A stretch of DNA of 33,422 nt from Rhodoluna sp. (GTDB lineage Bacteria; Actinomycetota; Actinomycetes; Actinomycetales; Microbacteriaceae), in contig JAHEGM010000014.1 in NCBI GenBank assembly GCA_024645105.1, positions 1 through 33,422 on the forward strand, given 5' to 3'. The translations under genes were made by a program, and so were the position numbers. Below the pieces are notes generated by a model, which saw only the letters and a list, made by a program, of their open reading frames with translations, did not search any database and was not told the DNA's origin. Each line of letters starts with the position of its first letter. The stretch's first letter is position 1. Positions 1 through 12,480 of this stretch are shown in pieces.

Positions 1-627
1 GACGAACCTGGCGATGCCGCGCTGCCGCAGATGCTGGTTTTGCAACAAGAGACCCCTAGAAGCAAATACATGCTCTGGTACAACATCAGGCTTATGCCTG
101 GTGCCGAAATTCCTGAGGTGCCGGCATCTGATGTTGGTGCCATCCCTGTTGAAACAACCTCACTGTTCTTGAAGCTTGCGCCAACAGACATAGCATCGGG
201 TTATGGAGATGTAATTAATAAGGGAGCGGCCAGCCTAAGCTTTGGTTTGTTTGACACTGAAAACGATGAGTTCTACAAACAGGTTTCAGAAAGTCAAAAA
301 TCTCAGGTCGCAAACCTAACCACCGGAAAAATCACCTTCAGCCACGCGCTTGGAAATGAAAATGTAATTTCTTTGGCTACAAGTACTGCAGGTGCATTGG
401 TTGCCGTTTACATGACTGATACCTACAAAATTAAACCTAAAAAGCGCGGCTCTGCTGTTGCCGTATCAGGTCAAGAAAAGGTAATGCTGGGTGCCGACGG
501 TTCAACCAGGGGAGTCAAGAGTATCTACGGCGATATGCTGCTGTTCTACGTGCCAGCCTTGAGTGACAGCGACCGCATTCGTCTGCTTGGGGTTTCGCAA
601 GGCCTAATCAGCGTTCGGAGTCTTTAG
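1..627 (+). CDS. C-terminal part of a protein of unknown function (truncated at window start)
   Basis: Frame is open from base 1 (D-E-P-G-D-A-A-L-P-Q-M-L-V-L...) to TAG at 625-627; the listed ATG at 31 is probably internal. Abuts the next ORF. Confidence 0.6.
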   Translation, partial: DEPGDAALPQMLVLQQETPRSKYMLWYNIRLMPGAEIPEVPASDVGAIPVETTSLFLKLAPTDIASGYGDVINKGAASLSFGLFDTENDEFYKQVSESQKSQVANLTTGKITFSHALGNENVISLATSTAGALVAVYMTDTYKIKPKKRGSAVAVSGQEKVMLGADGSTRGVKSIYGDMLLFYVPALSDSDRIRLLGVSQGLISVRSL

Positions 628-628
628 G

Positions 629-1555
629 TTGTCTGACTTTTTGTCTAGGCCTAACCTGGCCGGTGCCGTAGATCTTTCAAGCCTTCGTAAACCTGATCCG
701 GTGGCTGCTGCTGCGACTTCTGCTGCTCCCGCAGCACCCGCACTAAAGGTGCCAGACTTGCTTGCCTTTGGTACCGAGGCAAACATCAAGAATTTTGTAA
801 CCATCAGTCAGGCAGTTCCAGTGCTGATTGATTTCTTCGCGACAGATCTAGATTCCAGTCAGGTGCTCAGCAAGAAACTTGAAGCTGCAGTTCGCGGTCT
901 GCAGGGAAAAATGTTTTTGCTTAGGGTTGACACTCAAAGCGCCCTTACCGTAGCCCAGGCATTTGGAGTAAAAGAAGTACCCACTGTTTTAGCCATGATT
1001 AAGGGCCAACCAATACCGCTTTTCGAAGGTGACCAAACTCAAGAAACCATTCAGACCGTGCTCGATCGCCTGCTTCAGGTGGCGGCAGAAAATGGAGTTA
1101 GCGGTCTCTTGGAAGTATCCGAAGAGTTCACAAACCCGGCAGAGCCGCAATTGCCAGAAAAGCACAAGCAAGCCTTTGATGCGATTGACGCTGGCGATTA
1201 CGAGGCTGCTATCGCAGCTTACGAGGCGGCCCTTAGAGAGAACCCGGGTGATGTGGTTGCTGTTGCGGGTCTGGCACAGGCAAAACTTTTGGTTCGCACC
1301 AAAGATCTGGATTTCGAAAAAATATTGGCTTCAGCTCCAACGGATTTTGAGAGCACTATTCAAAAAGCTGATGCATGCGTGGCAGTAGGGCACATGGGTG
1401 AAGGTTTTCAAACTGTTCTAACCAGGTTTGCTGTTGCCGATAAAGATGAGCGCGAAAAGCTGCGCAGGCATCTTTTAGAGCTGTTCACAGTTGCACCGGC
1501 TGATTTGCCGGAACTTGCCCAGGCTAGAAAAGCGCTAGCGGCACTGCTTTATTAG
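629..1555 (+). CDS. Thioredoxin-fold plus TPR co-chaperone, YbbN/CnoX-like
   Basis: Thioredoxin-like segment (VPVLIDFFATDLDSSQVLSKKLE...FGVKEVPTVLAMIKGQPI) followed by TPR-like helices (HKQAFDAIDAGDYEAAIAAYEAALRENPGD). TTG start 1 nt after the previous stop. Confidence 0.85.
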   Translation: MSDFLSRPNLAGAVDLSSLRKPDPVAAAATSAAPAAPALKVPDLLAFGTEANIKNFVTISQAVPVLIDFFATDLDSSQVLSKKLEAAVRGLQGKMFLLRVDTQSALTVAQAFGVKEVPTVLAMIKGQPIPLFEGDQTQETIQTVLDRLLQVAAENGVSGLLEVSEEFTNPAEPQLPEKHKQAFDAIDAGDYEAAIAAYEAALRENPGDVVAVAGLAQAKLLVRTKDLDFEKILASAPTDFESTIQKADACVAVGHMGEGFQTVLTRFAVADKDEREKLRRHLLELFTVAPADLPELAQARKALAALLY

Positions 1556-3762
1556 TTAGCCGGCTTAAACCAAACAGCACCGAGCGGCGGGATCGAAACG
1601 CTGGCCGAATGCGGTTGGCCGTGAGTGCCGTCACCATTTGCATTGATTGATCCAAAATTACCAACACCGGAACCGCCAAATGCAACCGCATCGGTGTTCA
1701 AGATTTCGTTCCACTTGCCACCCTTAGGAAGCCCCAACTTAAAGTCGTGATGTGGGTGACCGGCAAAATTAATCACAACCGCAATCGGAGAGCCCTGCTC
1801 GTCGTACCTCAAGAAGCTGAGTAGGTTTGCGTCGGCATTGCCGCCGTCAATCCACACGAACCCACGATGGTCGTGGTCGAGCTGCCACATTGGGGCGTTG
1901 TCAACGTAAAGTCGATTCAATGTTGCCACAAGGGTTTGCAATCCGCTGTGGCTTGGTTGATCCAAGATCCACCATTCGAGTCCGCGCTCTTGAGACCACT
2001 CGGATTGCTGACCAAACTCAGAACCCATAAACAGAAGTTGCTTGCCTGGGTGAGACCACATAAATGCAAGGTAAGCCCGAACATTGGCCAACTGCTGCCA
2101 GCGATCGCCCGGCATCTTGTTCAGCAGTGAACCTTTGCCATGAACAACTTCATCGTGGCTGATCGGCAGAATGAACTTTTCGTCGTACGCGTACAGCATA
2201 GAAAAGGTAAGTTCGCCGTGGTGATACTTGCGATACGCCGGATCTTTCTGAATGTACTGAAGGGTATCGTTCATCCAGCCCATGTTCCACTTGAAGCCAT
2301 AACCAAGCCCGCCGCCGTCAGTTGGCGCACTCACGCCACCCCAGCTCGTAGATTCTTCGGCAATCATCATGATTCCAGGGTTTCGACGATACGCAGTGGC
2401 ATTTGTTTCCTGCATGAATTGAATTGCATCTAGATTTTCGCGACCACCAAATTGATTGGGTAGCCAGTTGTCGCCCTCGCGCGAGTAATCCAAATAGAGC
2501 ATTGAGGCAACGGCGTCAACACGCAAAGCGTCTACGTGAAATTCCTCAAGCCAATAAAGCGCATTGGCGACTAGAAAGTTTTTAACCTCGTTGCGGCCGA
2601 AATCAAAGATGTAGGTTCCCCAGTCAGGGTGTTCTCCGCGTCGTGGATCTTCGTGCTCGTAAAGAGACTGGCCGTCAAATTTACCAAGCGCCCACTCGTC
2701 TTTAGGAAAATGAGCTGGTACCCAGTCAATAATCACACCAATGTTGGCGGCGTGTAACTGGTCAATGAGGTACTTGAGATCATCTGCGCTTCCAAACCTA
2801 GAAGTCGGCGCGTAGTAACCGGTTACCTGATAACCCCATGATGGTGCGTAGGGGTGCTCGGCAAGTGGCATAAATTCAACGTGAGTAAAACCCATTTCCT
2901 TGATGTAGGGGATTAGCTCATCTGCGAGTCCACGATAGTTAAGTCCTAGGCGCCATGAACCGGCGTGAAGTTCGTAAATGGACATGGGGGATTTCAACGC
3001 ATCGTGTTGGCGACGCTTTTCAAGCCATGCGTCATCAGACCATTTGTAGTTAGATTCAGTGACGATAGACGCTGTGGCAGGCGGTACTTCGGTGGCTCTG
3101 GCCAGTGGATCAATCTTGGTGATCCAGTTACTTGATTTTGTAAGGATCTCGTATTTGTATTTGGTGCCGACACCAATGCTTGGAATAAATAATTCCCAAA
3201 CGCCCGAGCCTCCCATGACTCGCATTGAGTAGCCGATGCCGTTCCAGTTATTGAAGTCGCCAACAACCCTTACTGCCTGCGCGTTCGGAGCCCAGACAGC
3301 GAACCTTGTGCCGGTTACGGCTGGCCCAGGCGCTTCGACTGTCACAACGTGCGAGCCAAGTGCACGCCAGAGCTCCTCGTGCCGACCTTCGCTAATTAGA
3401 TGCAGATCTAACTCGCCGATGGTTGGCGAGTGTCGGTATGGGTCATCAACGCGCCACTCAATCTCGTCTGGATCGCCTTGATACTTGGCCACAATTCGGT
3501 AGTCGGGCAACTTCTTTTCGCTGATGTAGCCCTGCCAAATTCCCTCGGCTAGGTGACTTAGTTCAACCTCATTGGAGCCGTTGACCATCGCCGAAACGCT
3601 CTTTGCCAAAGGCTTTAGGGTTCTGATGATCCAACCCTTTTCATGAGGGTGAATGCCTAGAAGGGCGTGCGGATCATGATGAGCCCCGTAGGCAACCTGT
3701 GACGCAAACTCGTGCGAAATCTCTGGAAATGTAATTTCGCTCTTCTTTCTAATTAAGCCCAT
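1552..3762 (-). CDS. glgB: 1,4-alpha-glucan branching enzyme
   Basis: GH13 branching enzyme motifs: FAVWAPNAQAVRVVGDFNNWNG, HEVVHGKGSLLNKMPGD, LRVDAVASMLYLDYSR. Confidence 0.96.
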   Translation of the reverse strand: MGLIRKKSEITFPEISHEFASQVAYGAHHDPHALLGIHPHEKGWIIRTLKPLAKSVSAMVNGSNEVELSHLAEGIWQGYISEKKLPDYRIVAKYQGDPDEIEWRVDDPYRHSPTIGELDLHLISEGRHEELWRALGSHVVTVEAPGPAVTGTRFAVWAPNAQAVRVVGDFNNWNGIGYSMRVMGGSGVWELFIPSIGVGTKYKYEILTKSSNWITKIDPLARATEVPPATASIVTESNYKWSDDAWLEKRRQHDALKSPMSIYELHAGSWRLGLNYRGLADELIPYIKEMGFTHVEFMPLAEHPYAPSWGYQVTGYYAPTSRFGSADDLKYLIDQLHAANIGVIIDWVPAHFPKDEWALGKFDGQSLYEHEDPRRGEHPDWGTYIFDFGRNEVKNFLVANALYWLEEFHVDALRVDAVASMLYLDYSREGDNWLPNQFGGRENLDAIQFMQETNATAYRRNPGIMMIAEESTSWGGVSAPTDGGGLGYGFKWNMGWMNDTLQYIQKDPAYRKYHHGELTFSMLYAYDEKFILPISHDEVVHGKGSLLNKMPGDRWQQLANVRAYLAFMWSHPGKQLLFMGSEFGQQSEWSQERGLEWWILDQPSHSGLQTLVATLNRLYVDNAPMWQLDHDHRGFVWIDGGNADANLLSFLRYDEQGSPIAVVINFAGHPHHDFKLGLPKGGKWNEILNTDAVAFGGSGVGNFGSINANGDGTHGQPHSASVSIPPLGAVWFKPAN

Positions 3763-3771
3763 GACAATCGC

Positions 3772-5799
3772 CTAAACGACTTGGCCGATGCTGAAAATGT
3801 GCACTGGTTCTGCAAATGCGTCTAACTTTACAAAATTGGATGCAGACCAAATGTAGGTCTGATTGGTGACTAGGTCTGTGACTTCAAAATTCACATCGTA
3901 AGGTAAGCCAAGCTTGGCGAGGTCTAGGTGCACTGAAGTCTCACGCACTGCATGCGGGTCAACGTTAACAACCACCAATATTGCATCTGCTTTTCCGGTT
4001 GGGCTGTGCTTTGCCTCGATGAATTTTGAGTACGCCAAAATGGCCGAGTCATCAGTGTGATGAAACTCAATGTTTCTTAGCTGCCTAAGCGCAGGATGGG
4101 CCGCGCGGATTTGGTTGAGCTTAGTTATGTATTTGGCAATACTTCTGCCTGATTTTTCTGCAGCCGCCCAGTCTCGCGGGCGGTATTCATACTTCTCGCT
4201 GTCAATGTGCTCTTCTGCACCCGGACGCGCTACCGATTCGCATAACTCGTAGCCTGCGTACATGCCCCAACTTGGCGATGCGGTGGCGGCGATTGCCGCA
4301 CGTATCTTGTGCGCCGCAGGTCCACCAAATTGCAAGTATTCGGTGAGGATATCCGGTGTAGTAACCCAGAGATTTGGTCTGAAGAATGCGGCACTTTCGT
4401 GGGCAAGTTCCTTTAGGTAGCTCTCTAGCTCCCATTTGGTGTTTCGCCAGGTGAAGTAGGTATAGGACTGCTGGAAGCCGGCTTTACCAAGTGCGTGCAT
4501 CATGGCTGGGCGAGTGAACGCCTCGGCAAGAAAGACAACATCTGGTGACTCGTGATTAATTTTTGCAATCAACCATTCCCAGAACGCCACCGGTTTGGTG
4601 TGCGGGTTGTCAACTCGGAAAATTTTCACGCCAAAACTGATCCAGTGGCGCACGATGCGAAGCACTTCGTTGTAAATGCCTTCAGGGTCGTTATCAAAAT
4701 TTACTGGGTAGATATCTTGATACTTCTTTGGTGGGTTTTCGGCGTAGGCGATAGTTCCGTCTGCTCGAGTGGTGAACCACTCCGGATTTGTTTTTACCCA
4801 CGGGTGATCTGGCGAGGCTTGAAGAGCCAGATCAAGTGCAATTTCAATGCCTAGATCGTTTGCCGCACGAATGAAAGCCTTGAAGTCAGACTCGGTTCCG
4901 AGATCAGGGTGAATTTTGTCATGGCCTCCAGCGGCAGAGCCAATCGCCCACGGAGAACCAGGGTCTTGCGGACCTGCGTTGAGGGTGTTGTTTGGTCCTT
5001 TTCGGAAGGCAACACCAATTGGATGAATTGGCGGCATGTACAAAACATTGAAACCCATTTCGGCGACCGCGGGTAAGCGCAGTGCGGCGGTTTTAAAGTT
5101 TCCGGATGTCCACGTCTTTGAGCTCTGATCAAAAACTGCACCTTCGCTTCTTGGAAAGAATTCGTACCAGGCACCAACGCCAGATCTTTCTCTTTCGCTA
5201 ATCAGCTGCATGGTTTCGCTCAGGGTAATAAGGTTGCGGATTGGTTCGGCCTCGATGGCATCAATAACCTCAGCGGTCTCGGCTAGCGCAAGCCTAGCTT
5301 TTGGCGAGAGTTTGCTGTCGGCCAGACCCTTAGCAACAGCAAGCAAGACTTTGCTGTTGGCTTTGCTTCTGGTTTCTTCGGCCGCGGCTTTGGTGAAGAG
5401 ATTGATGCCTTCAAGCATCATTAAGTCTTCGTCCACGCCAACTGCAATTTTTACGGTGGAGTTGTGGTGCCAAGTTTCGAATTCATCTGCGAAGGCGCGA
5501 ATCTGAAAGAGAAACCTGCCCTGCTCTTTAATCAAAACTGAAGTGCCCCATTGGTCTGAGCCTGGCGCCCCGGCCTTTAGCCGATGAATAGTTTGCACGC
5601 CTGAGGGGGAGGTGAGCAGAAGCTCGGCTCCGAGGGCATCGTGGCCCTCTCTGAAGACCGTTGCCTGAAACGGCACCACTTCGCCCACGTAGGCCTTAGC
5701 TGGCCAGCGTCCTGCCTCTACAACCGGACTCAGATTAAGAATCGGCAGGCGCCCAAACGGTTGCCCCTGCGGCTGGCTATTGGCGGTCAATTTGCTCAC
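3772..5799 (-). CDS. glgE: Alpha-1,4-glucan:maltose-1-phosphate maltosyltransferase
   Basis: GlgE motifs: GRWPAKAYVGEVVPFQATVFREGHD, YMPPIHPIGVAFRKGPNN, KYQDIYPVNFD, FRVDNPHTKPVAFWEWLI. GTG start. Confidence 0.95.
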   Translation of the reverse strand: MSKLTANSQPQGQPFGRLPILNLSPVVEAGRWPAKAYVGEVVPFQATVFREGHDALGAELLLTSPSGVQTIHRLKAGAPGSDQWGTSVLIKEQGRFLFQIRAFADEFETWHHNSTVKIAVGVDEDLMMLEGINLFTKAAAEETRSKANSKVLLAVAKGLADSKLSPKARLALAETAEVIDAIEAEPIRNLITLSETMQLISERERSGVGAWYEFFPRSEGAVFDQSSKTWTSGNFKTAALRLPAVAEMGFNVLYMPPIHPIGVAFRKGPNNTLNAGPQDPGSPWAIGSAAGGHDKIHPDLGTESDFKAFIRAANDLGIEIALDLALQASPDHPWVKTNPEWFTTRADGTIAYAENPPKKYQDIYPVNFDNDPEGIYNEVLRIVRHWISFGVKIFRVDNPHTKPVAFWEWLIAKINHESPDVVFLAEAFTRPAMMHALGKAGFQQSYTYFTWRNTKWELESYLKELAHESAAFFRPNLWVTTPDILTEYLQFGGPAAHKIRAAIAATASPSWGMYAGYELCESVARPGAEEHIDSEKYEYRPRDWAAAEKSGRSIAKYITKLNQIRAAHPALRQLRNIEFHHTDDSAILAYSKFIEAKHSPTGKADAILVVVNVDPHAVRETSVHLDLAKLGLPYDVNFEVTDLVTNQTYIWSASNFVKLDAFAEPVHIFSIGQVV

Positions 5800-5880
5800 A
5801 CTCCATAACTTAGTGAAGATTTTGGCTCGGCTGTTACGGTTTGCGAATGCTTTATGCAGTTGTTAGAAACGCAAGCGTGC

Positions 5881-7929
5881 CTAGAGAGCCCGCAGAAGCA
5901 ACATAGAGGTGCCAGAGACTGTGATATTTTCACCTATCGAGTGGTGACTTTGCTCTTGGTGTGGCGACTCGTGCGCACTGTTCCAGAGCAGTTGGTAGCC
6001 GCTAACTCCGTCAGGGGAAGGCAAGGTAACCTCGATACTTTTCTCTGAACCGTGAACTAGCAGTAGCAGGGCATTTCTATCGGTTCCGGTTCGGCTTTCG
6101 CTAAACCTGGATATCGTGCGGCATTCCTGGTTGTGCCAGTCATCTTCGGTCATGATTTCGCCGTTGAGGTTGTACCACTTTAGAAGGTCATGGTTTTCGT
6201 TTGCTTCATTGAAATCACCAAAAGCTTTGGGGCGCAAAACCGGATTTTCTCGTCGCAGCTTTGTAAGGTACGAAACCGTGTCTTCTAGATCCTGCTGCTG
6301 GCGGGTGAGATCCCAATTCAGCCAGGTCATCACGTTGTCTTGGCAGTAGGCGTTATTGTTTCCATTTTGAGTTTTACCGCGCTCGTCGCCGGCGGTAATC
6401 ATTGGAATACCTGCGGAGAAAAGCAGTGTTCCCATTAGGTTTCGCGCAGCCTTTCTGCGTTGAACCCTAATCTCCTCGGTTGCGCCTTCGCCTTCGTGAC
6501 CATGATTGAAGGAACTGTTGTTGTTTGCGCCGTCGCGATTGCTCTCACCGTTGGCGTTGTTGTGTTTGACGTTGTAGCTAACCAAATCTTTTAGACAGAA
6601 GCCGTCGTGGGCAGTAATGAAGTTCAGTCCGCCAATTGGCCCCGATGGTCCGTCAACGATATCGCGCGATCCGGCAAGGCGCGTGGCAAGATCGGCAACA
6701 CCGTTCCAGTGGTTGCCGTTGGCACGAGCCGAAGCGATGTCGGTAAGCCAAAATCTTCTAACGCTGTCGCGGAAGCGGTCATTCCATTCACTAAAGCGAT
6801 CAGGGAAGTTTCCGGTCTGCCAGCCGCCAAGTCCAACATCCCAAGGTTCAACAATCATTTTCGTTTCGGCAAAGCCCGGCTCATCATTTATGGCTCTAAG
6901 CAGTGCGTGGTTAGGGTCAAAGTGATTGATCTCATTGCGAGCCAAAGTGGTTGCGAGGTCAAATCGGTATCCATCAATTTGCATCTCGTGAGTCCAGTAG
7001 CGCAGTGACTCCATCACCAGGTGGATTACGTGTGGATTTCCAAAATTTAGTGAGTTACCGCAGCCTGTGGTGTCGTGGTAGTGGCCGTTCTCGTCTTGGC
7101 GATAGTAGTTTGCGTTATCTATTCCGCGATAAGAATAGGTAAGCCCTCCGCTGCCACCTTCGGCGGTGTGGTTGTAGACAACATCCATGATTACTTCGAT
7201 GCCGTTTCGGTGAAGTTCACGGATTGCAGTTTTTAGTTCGTCGATTATGGCTTGCGGGCCGGCCTGGATGGCGGCTGTGGTCGCGTATCGGTGATGCGGT
7301 GTAAAAAAGTTGATTGTGTTGTAGCCCCAGTAATTGATTAGTCCATTTTTCAGAAGGTGGGGTTCAGAAATCAGCAGCTGAATCGGCAGTAGCTCCACCG
7401 CGTTCACGCCAATTTTCTTCAGGTGGGCGATGGTGCTTTCATGTCCCAGAGCTGCGTAGGTGCCACGCAGGTCATCGGGCAGGTCTTTGTTTCCTCTGGT
7501 GAGGCCTCGCGCGTGAGCCTCATAGATGACCAACTCATCGAGCGCAATGTTGGGCTTGGTAACTCCCTGCCAGTCAAAGCTGGTGTCGATGACAACGCAG
7601 TGGTACTCGCGGGCCGATTCTCGAACGACCCCGCGGGCATAAGGGTCAATCAGAAACAGAGTGTTGTTGAACTTATTTGTTGGTGCTTCTGGGCCGTCTA
7701 CGGTTAGGGCGTATTTTGCCCCCACCCGGATATCGGGGTCAGTGGCGCTCCAGATGCCGCTTTCGCCCGGCTGCAGGGATACCTTTTTAGTGACAGACCT
7801 AGTGTCTAGAGGGTCTAAGAGGCAAAGCTCAATGGCGGATGCGGTTTCGGAATAGACCCTGATTGTGCCCAAGTCACCGGAAATGGTGACCCCCATTTCA
7901 CCGGGGGCTGGCAGTTGAGCATTAGGCAT
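5881..7929 (-). CDS. glgX: Glycogen debranching enzyme (GlgX/TreX type)
   Basis: GH13_11 motifs: NYWGYNTINFFTPHHRYAT, VIMDVVYNHTAEG, NYYRQDENGHYHDTTGCGNSLNFGNP, DGYRFDLATTLAR, NFITAHDGFCLKDLVSYN. Confidence 0.92.
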   Translation of the reverse strand: MPNAQLPAPGEMGVTISGDLGTIRVYSETASAIELCLLDPLDTRSVTKKVSLQPGESGIWSATDPDIRVGAKYALTVDGPEAPTNKFNNTLFLIDPYARGVVRESAREYHCVVIDTSFDWQGVTKPNIALDELVIYEAHARGLTRGNKDLPDDLRGTYAALGHESTIAHLKKIGVNAVELLPIQLLISEPHLLKNGLINYWGYNTINFFTPHHRYATTAAIQAGPQAIIDELKTAIRELHRNGIEVIMDVVYNHTAEGGSGGLTYSYRGIDNANYYRQDENGHYHDTTGCGNSLNFGNPHVIHLVMESLRYWTHEMQIDGYRFDLATTLARNEINHFDPNHALLRAINDEPGFAETKMIVEPWDVGLGGWQTGNFPDRFSEWNDRFRDSVRRFWLTDIASARANGNHWNGVADLATRLAGSRDIVDGPSGPIGGLNFITAHDGFCLKDLVSYNVKHNNANGESNRDGANNNSSFNHGHEGEGATEEIRVQRRKAARNLMGTLLFSAGIPMITAGDERGKTQNGNNNAYCQDNVMTWLNWDLTRQQQDLEDTVSYLTKLRRENPVLRPKAFGDFNEANENHDLLKWYNLNGEIMTEDDWHNQECRTISRFSESRTGTDRNALLLLVHGSEKSIEVTLPSPDGVSGYQLLWNSAHESPHQEQSHHSIGENITVSGTSMLLLRAL

Positions 7930-7998
7930 TCCCTAATCCTAGTAAGACCATGGTTACAGCCAGATTTCATGGGGATTTGGCCAAAGTAGGCTATTAGT

Positions 7999-9171
7999 AT
8001 GGCAATTTACCTAGATCATGCGGCTTCAACGCCCATTAGGGCTGAGCTGATTGATGACTACATCAGCCAATTGCAGGTAATAGGTAATCCTTCATCGGTT
8101 CATGGCCTGGGGCAGCGCGCCCGCCAGGCGGTAGAAGACGCTCGAGACCAATTAGCCAAGTCGGTAGATTGCCATCGAAGCGAGGTGTTGTTTACCTCAG
8201 GCGGTACCGAGGGAAACAATCTGGCCATCAAGGGCTTGTATCTCGGGGCAATCAAGGCTGACGCATCCAGAAATGTAATTATTACCGCTGGCACAGAGCA
8301 CCATGCGGGCATTGATCCGGTTGAGTGGCTCGAGCAAACCGAGGGTGCCAGTGCGGTTTGGTTGCCGGTCGATGAGTTTGGCGTAGTAGACACGGCATGG
8401 CTGGCTGACTACCTTGAGAAGAATTCCAGCAGGGTTGCCTTGATCTCCTTGATGTGGGTCAATAACGAAACCGGCCTAATCACTCCAATTGCCGAGGTGA
8501 CTGGAATCGCGAATAAATACGGAATTCCGGTGCACTCCGATGCTGTGGCTGCCTTTGGTCATGTGCCGCTAAGTTTCAAAGACAGCAGTTTGGCCACCAT
8601 GGCAATTTCAGGTCACAAGCTTGGAGCACCGGTCGGGGTTGGTGCACTTATCGTTGCTCGAAACGCCAAGCTTGCGGTGACCAGTCACGGCGGAGGTCAG
8701 GAGCGGGGAATACGTTCCGGAACCCTTAGCGCTCCACTGGCCGGAACACTGGGTGCATCTGCAGCGCTCGCCGTAGCCGAGCTTGCCGAAGTGCACGAGC
8801 GCCTATCTTTCTTTGCAAAACAAATTAGATCTGCGGTTCAAGCGGTGGCCACCGATGCGATTTTCACCCGAGGTGACAAACCAGGCTTCGATGGAATCAT
8901 TCACTTCACTTTCCCTGGTTGCAGCGGCGATTCACTGCTCTTTCTTTTGGATTCGGCCGGAGTCTGCGTTTCTACCGGCTCGGCCTGTAGGGCTGGAGTT
9001 GCTCAGCCCTCGCACGTTTTGATGGCCATGGGCAGGTCAGAGGATCAAGCGCGCGGCAGCTTAAGAATTTCACTTGGCTACACCACAACTCAAGAAGATG
9101 TGAATTCCTTTATTGCCGCATTTCCAGCCGCATACGCCGGCGCGAAAAAGGCCGGACTGCCCTCTAGCTAG
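7999..9171 (+). CDS. Cysteine desulfurase (IscS/NifS-like)
   Basis: Class V aminotransferase: IYLDHAASTPIR, SGGTEGNNLAIKG, SGHKLGAPVGVGAL, STGSACRAGVAQPSHVLMAMG. Confidence 0.94.
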   Translation: MAIYLDHAASTPIRAELIDDYISQLQVIGNPSSVHGLGQRARQAVEDARDQLAKSVDCHRSEVLFTSGGTEGNNLAIKGLYLGAIKADASRNVIITAGTEHHAGIDPVEWLEQTEGASAVWLPVDEFGVVDTAWLADYLEKNSSRVALISLMWVNNETGLITPIAEVTGIANKYGIPVHSDAVAAFGHVPLSFKDSSLATMAISGHKLGAPVGVGALIVARNAKLAVTSHGGGQERGIRSGTLSAPLAGTLGASAALAVAELAEVHERLSFFAKQIRSAVQAVATDAIFTRGDKPGFDGIIHFTFPGCSGDSLLFLLDSAGVCVSTGSACRAGVAQPSHVLMAMGRSEDQARGSLRISLGYTTTQEDVNSFIAAFPAAYAGAKKAGLPSS

Positions 9172-9189
9172 AAAAGTAGACTTATCAAT

Positions 9190-12431
<3,242 letters not shown>

Positions 12432-12434
12432 ATC

Positions 12435-12470
12435 AATAATTCCCTCGAGCCTTTGCCCGAGGGAATTATT
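12435..12470. terminator. Bidirectional intrinsic terminator between convergent ligA and the DivIVA-domain gene
   Basis: Perfect 13-bp inverted repeat AATAATTCCCTCG / CGAGGGAATTATT with a 10-nt loop; A- and T-rich flanks on both strands. Confidence 0.85.
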
Positions 12471-12480
12471 TCTTAAGTCT

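Noticed and set aside
604-804. Minus-strand ORF (66 aa) and the many other antisense/out-of-frame ORFs of 60-130 aa in the track
   Set aside because: They lie inside well-supported genes in alternative frames, have low-complexity or nonsensical composition and no domain signal.
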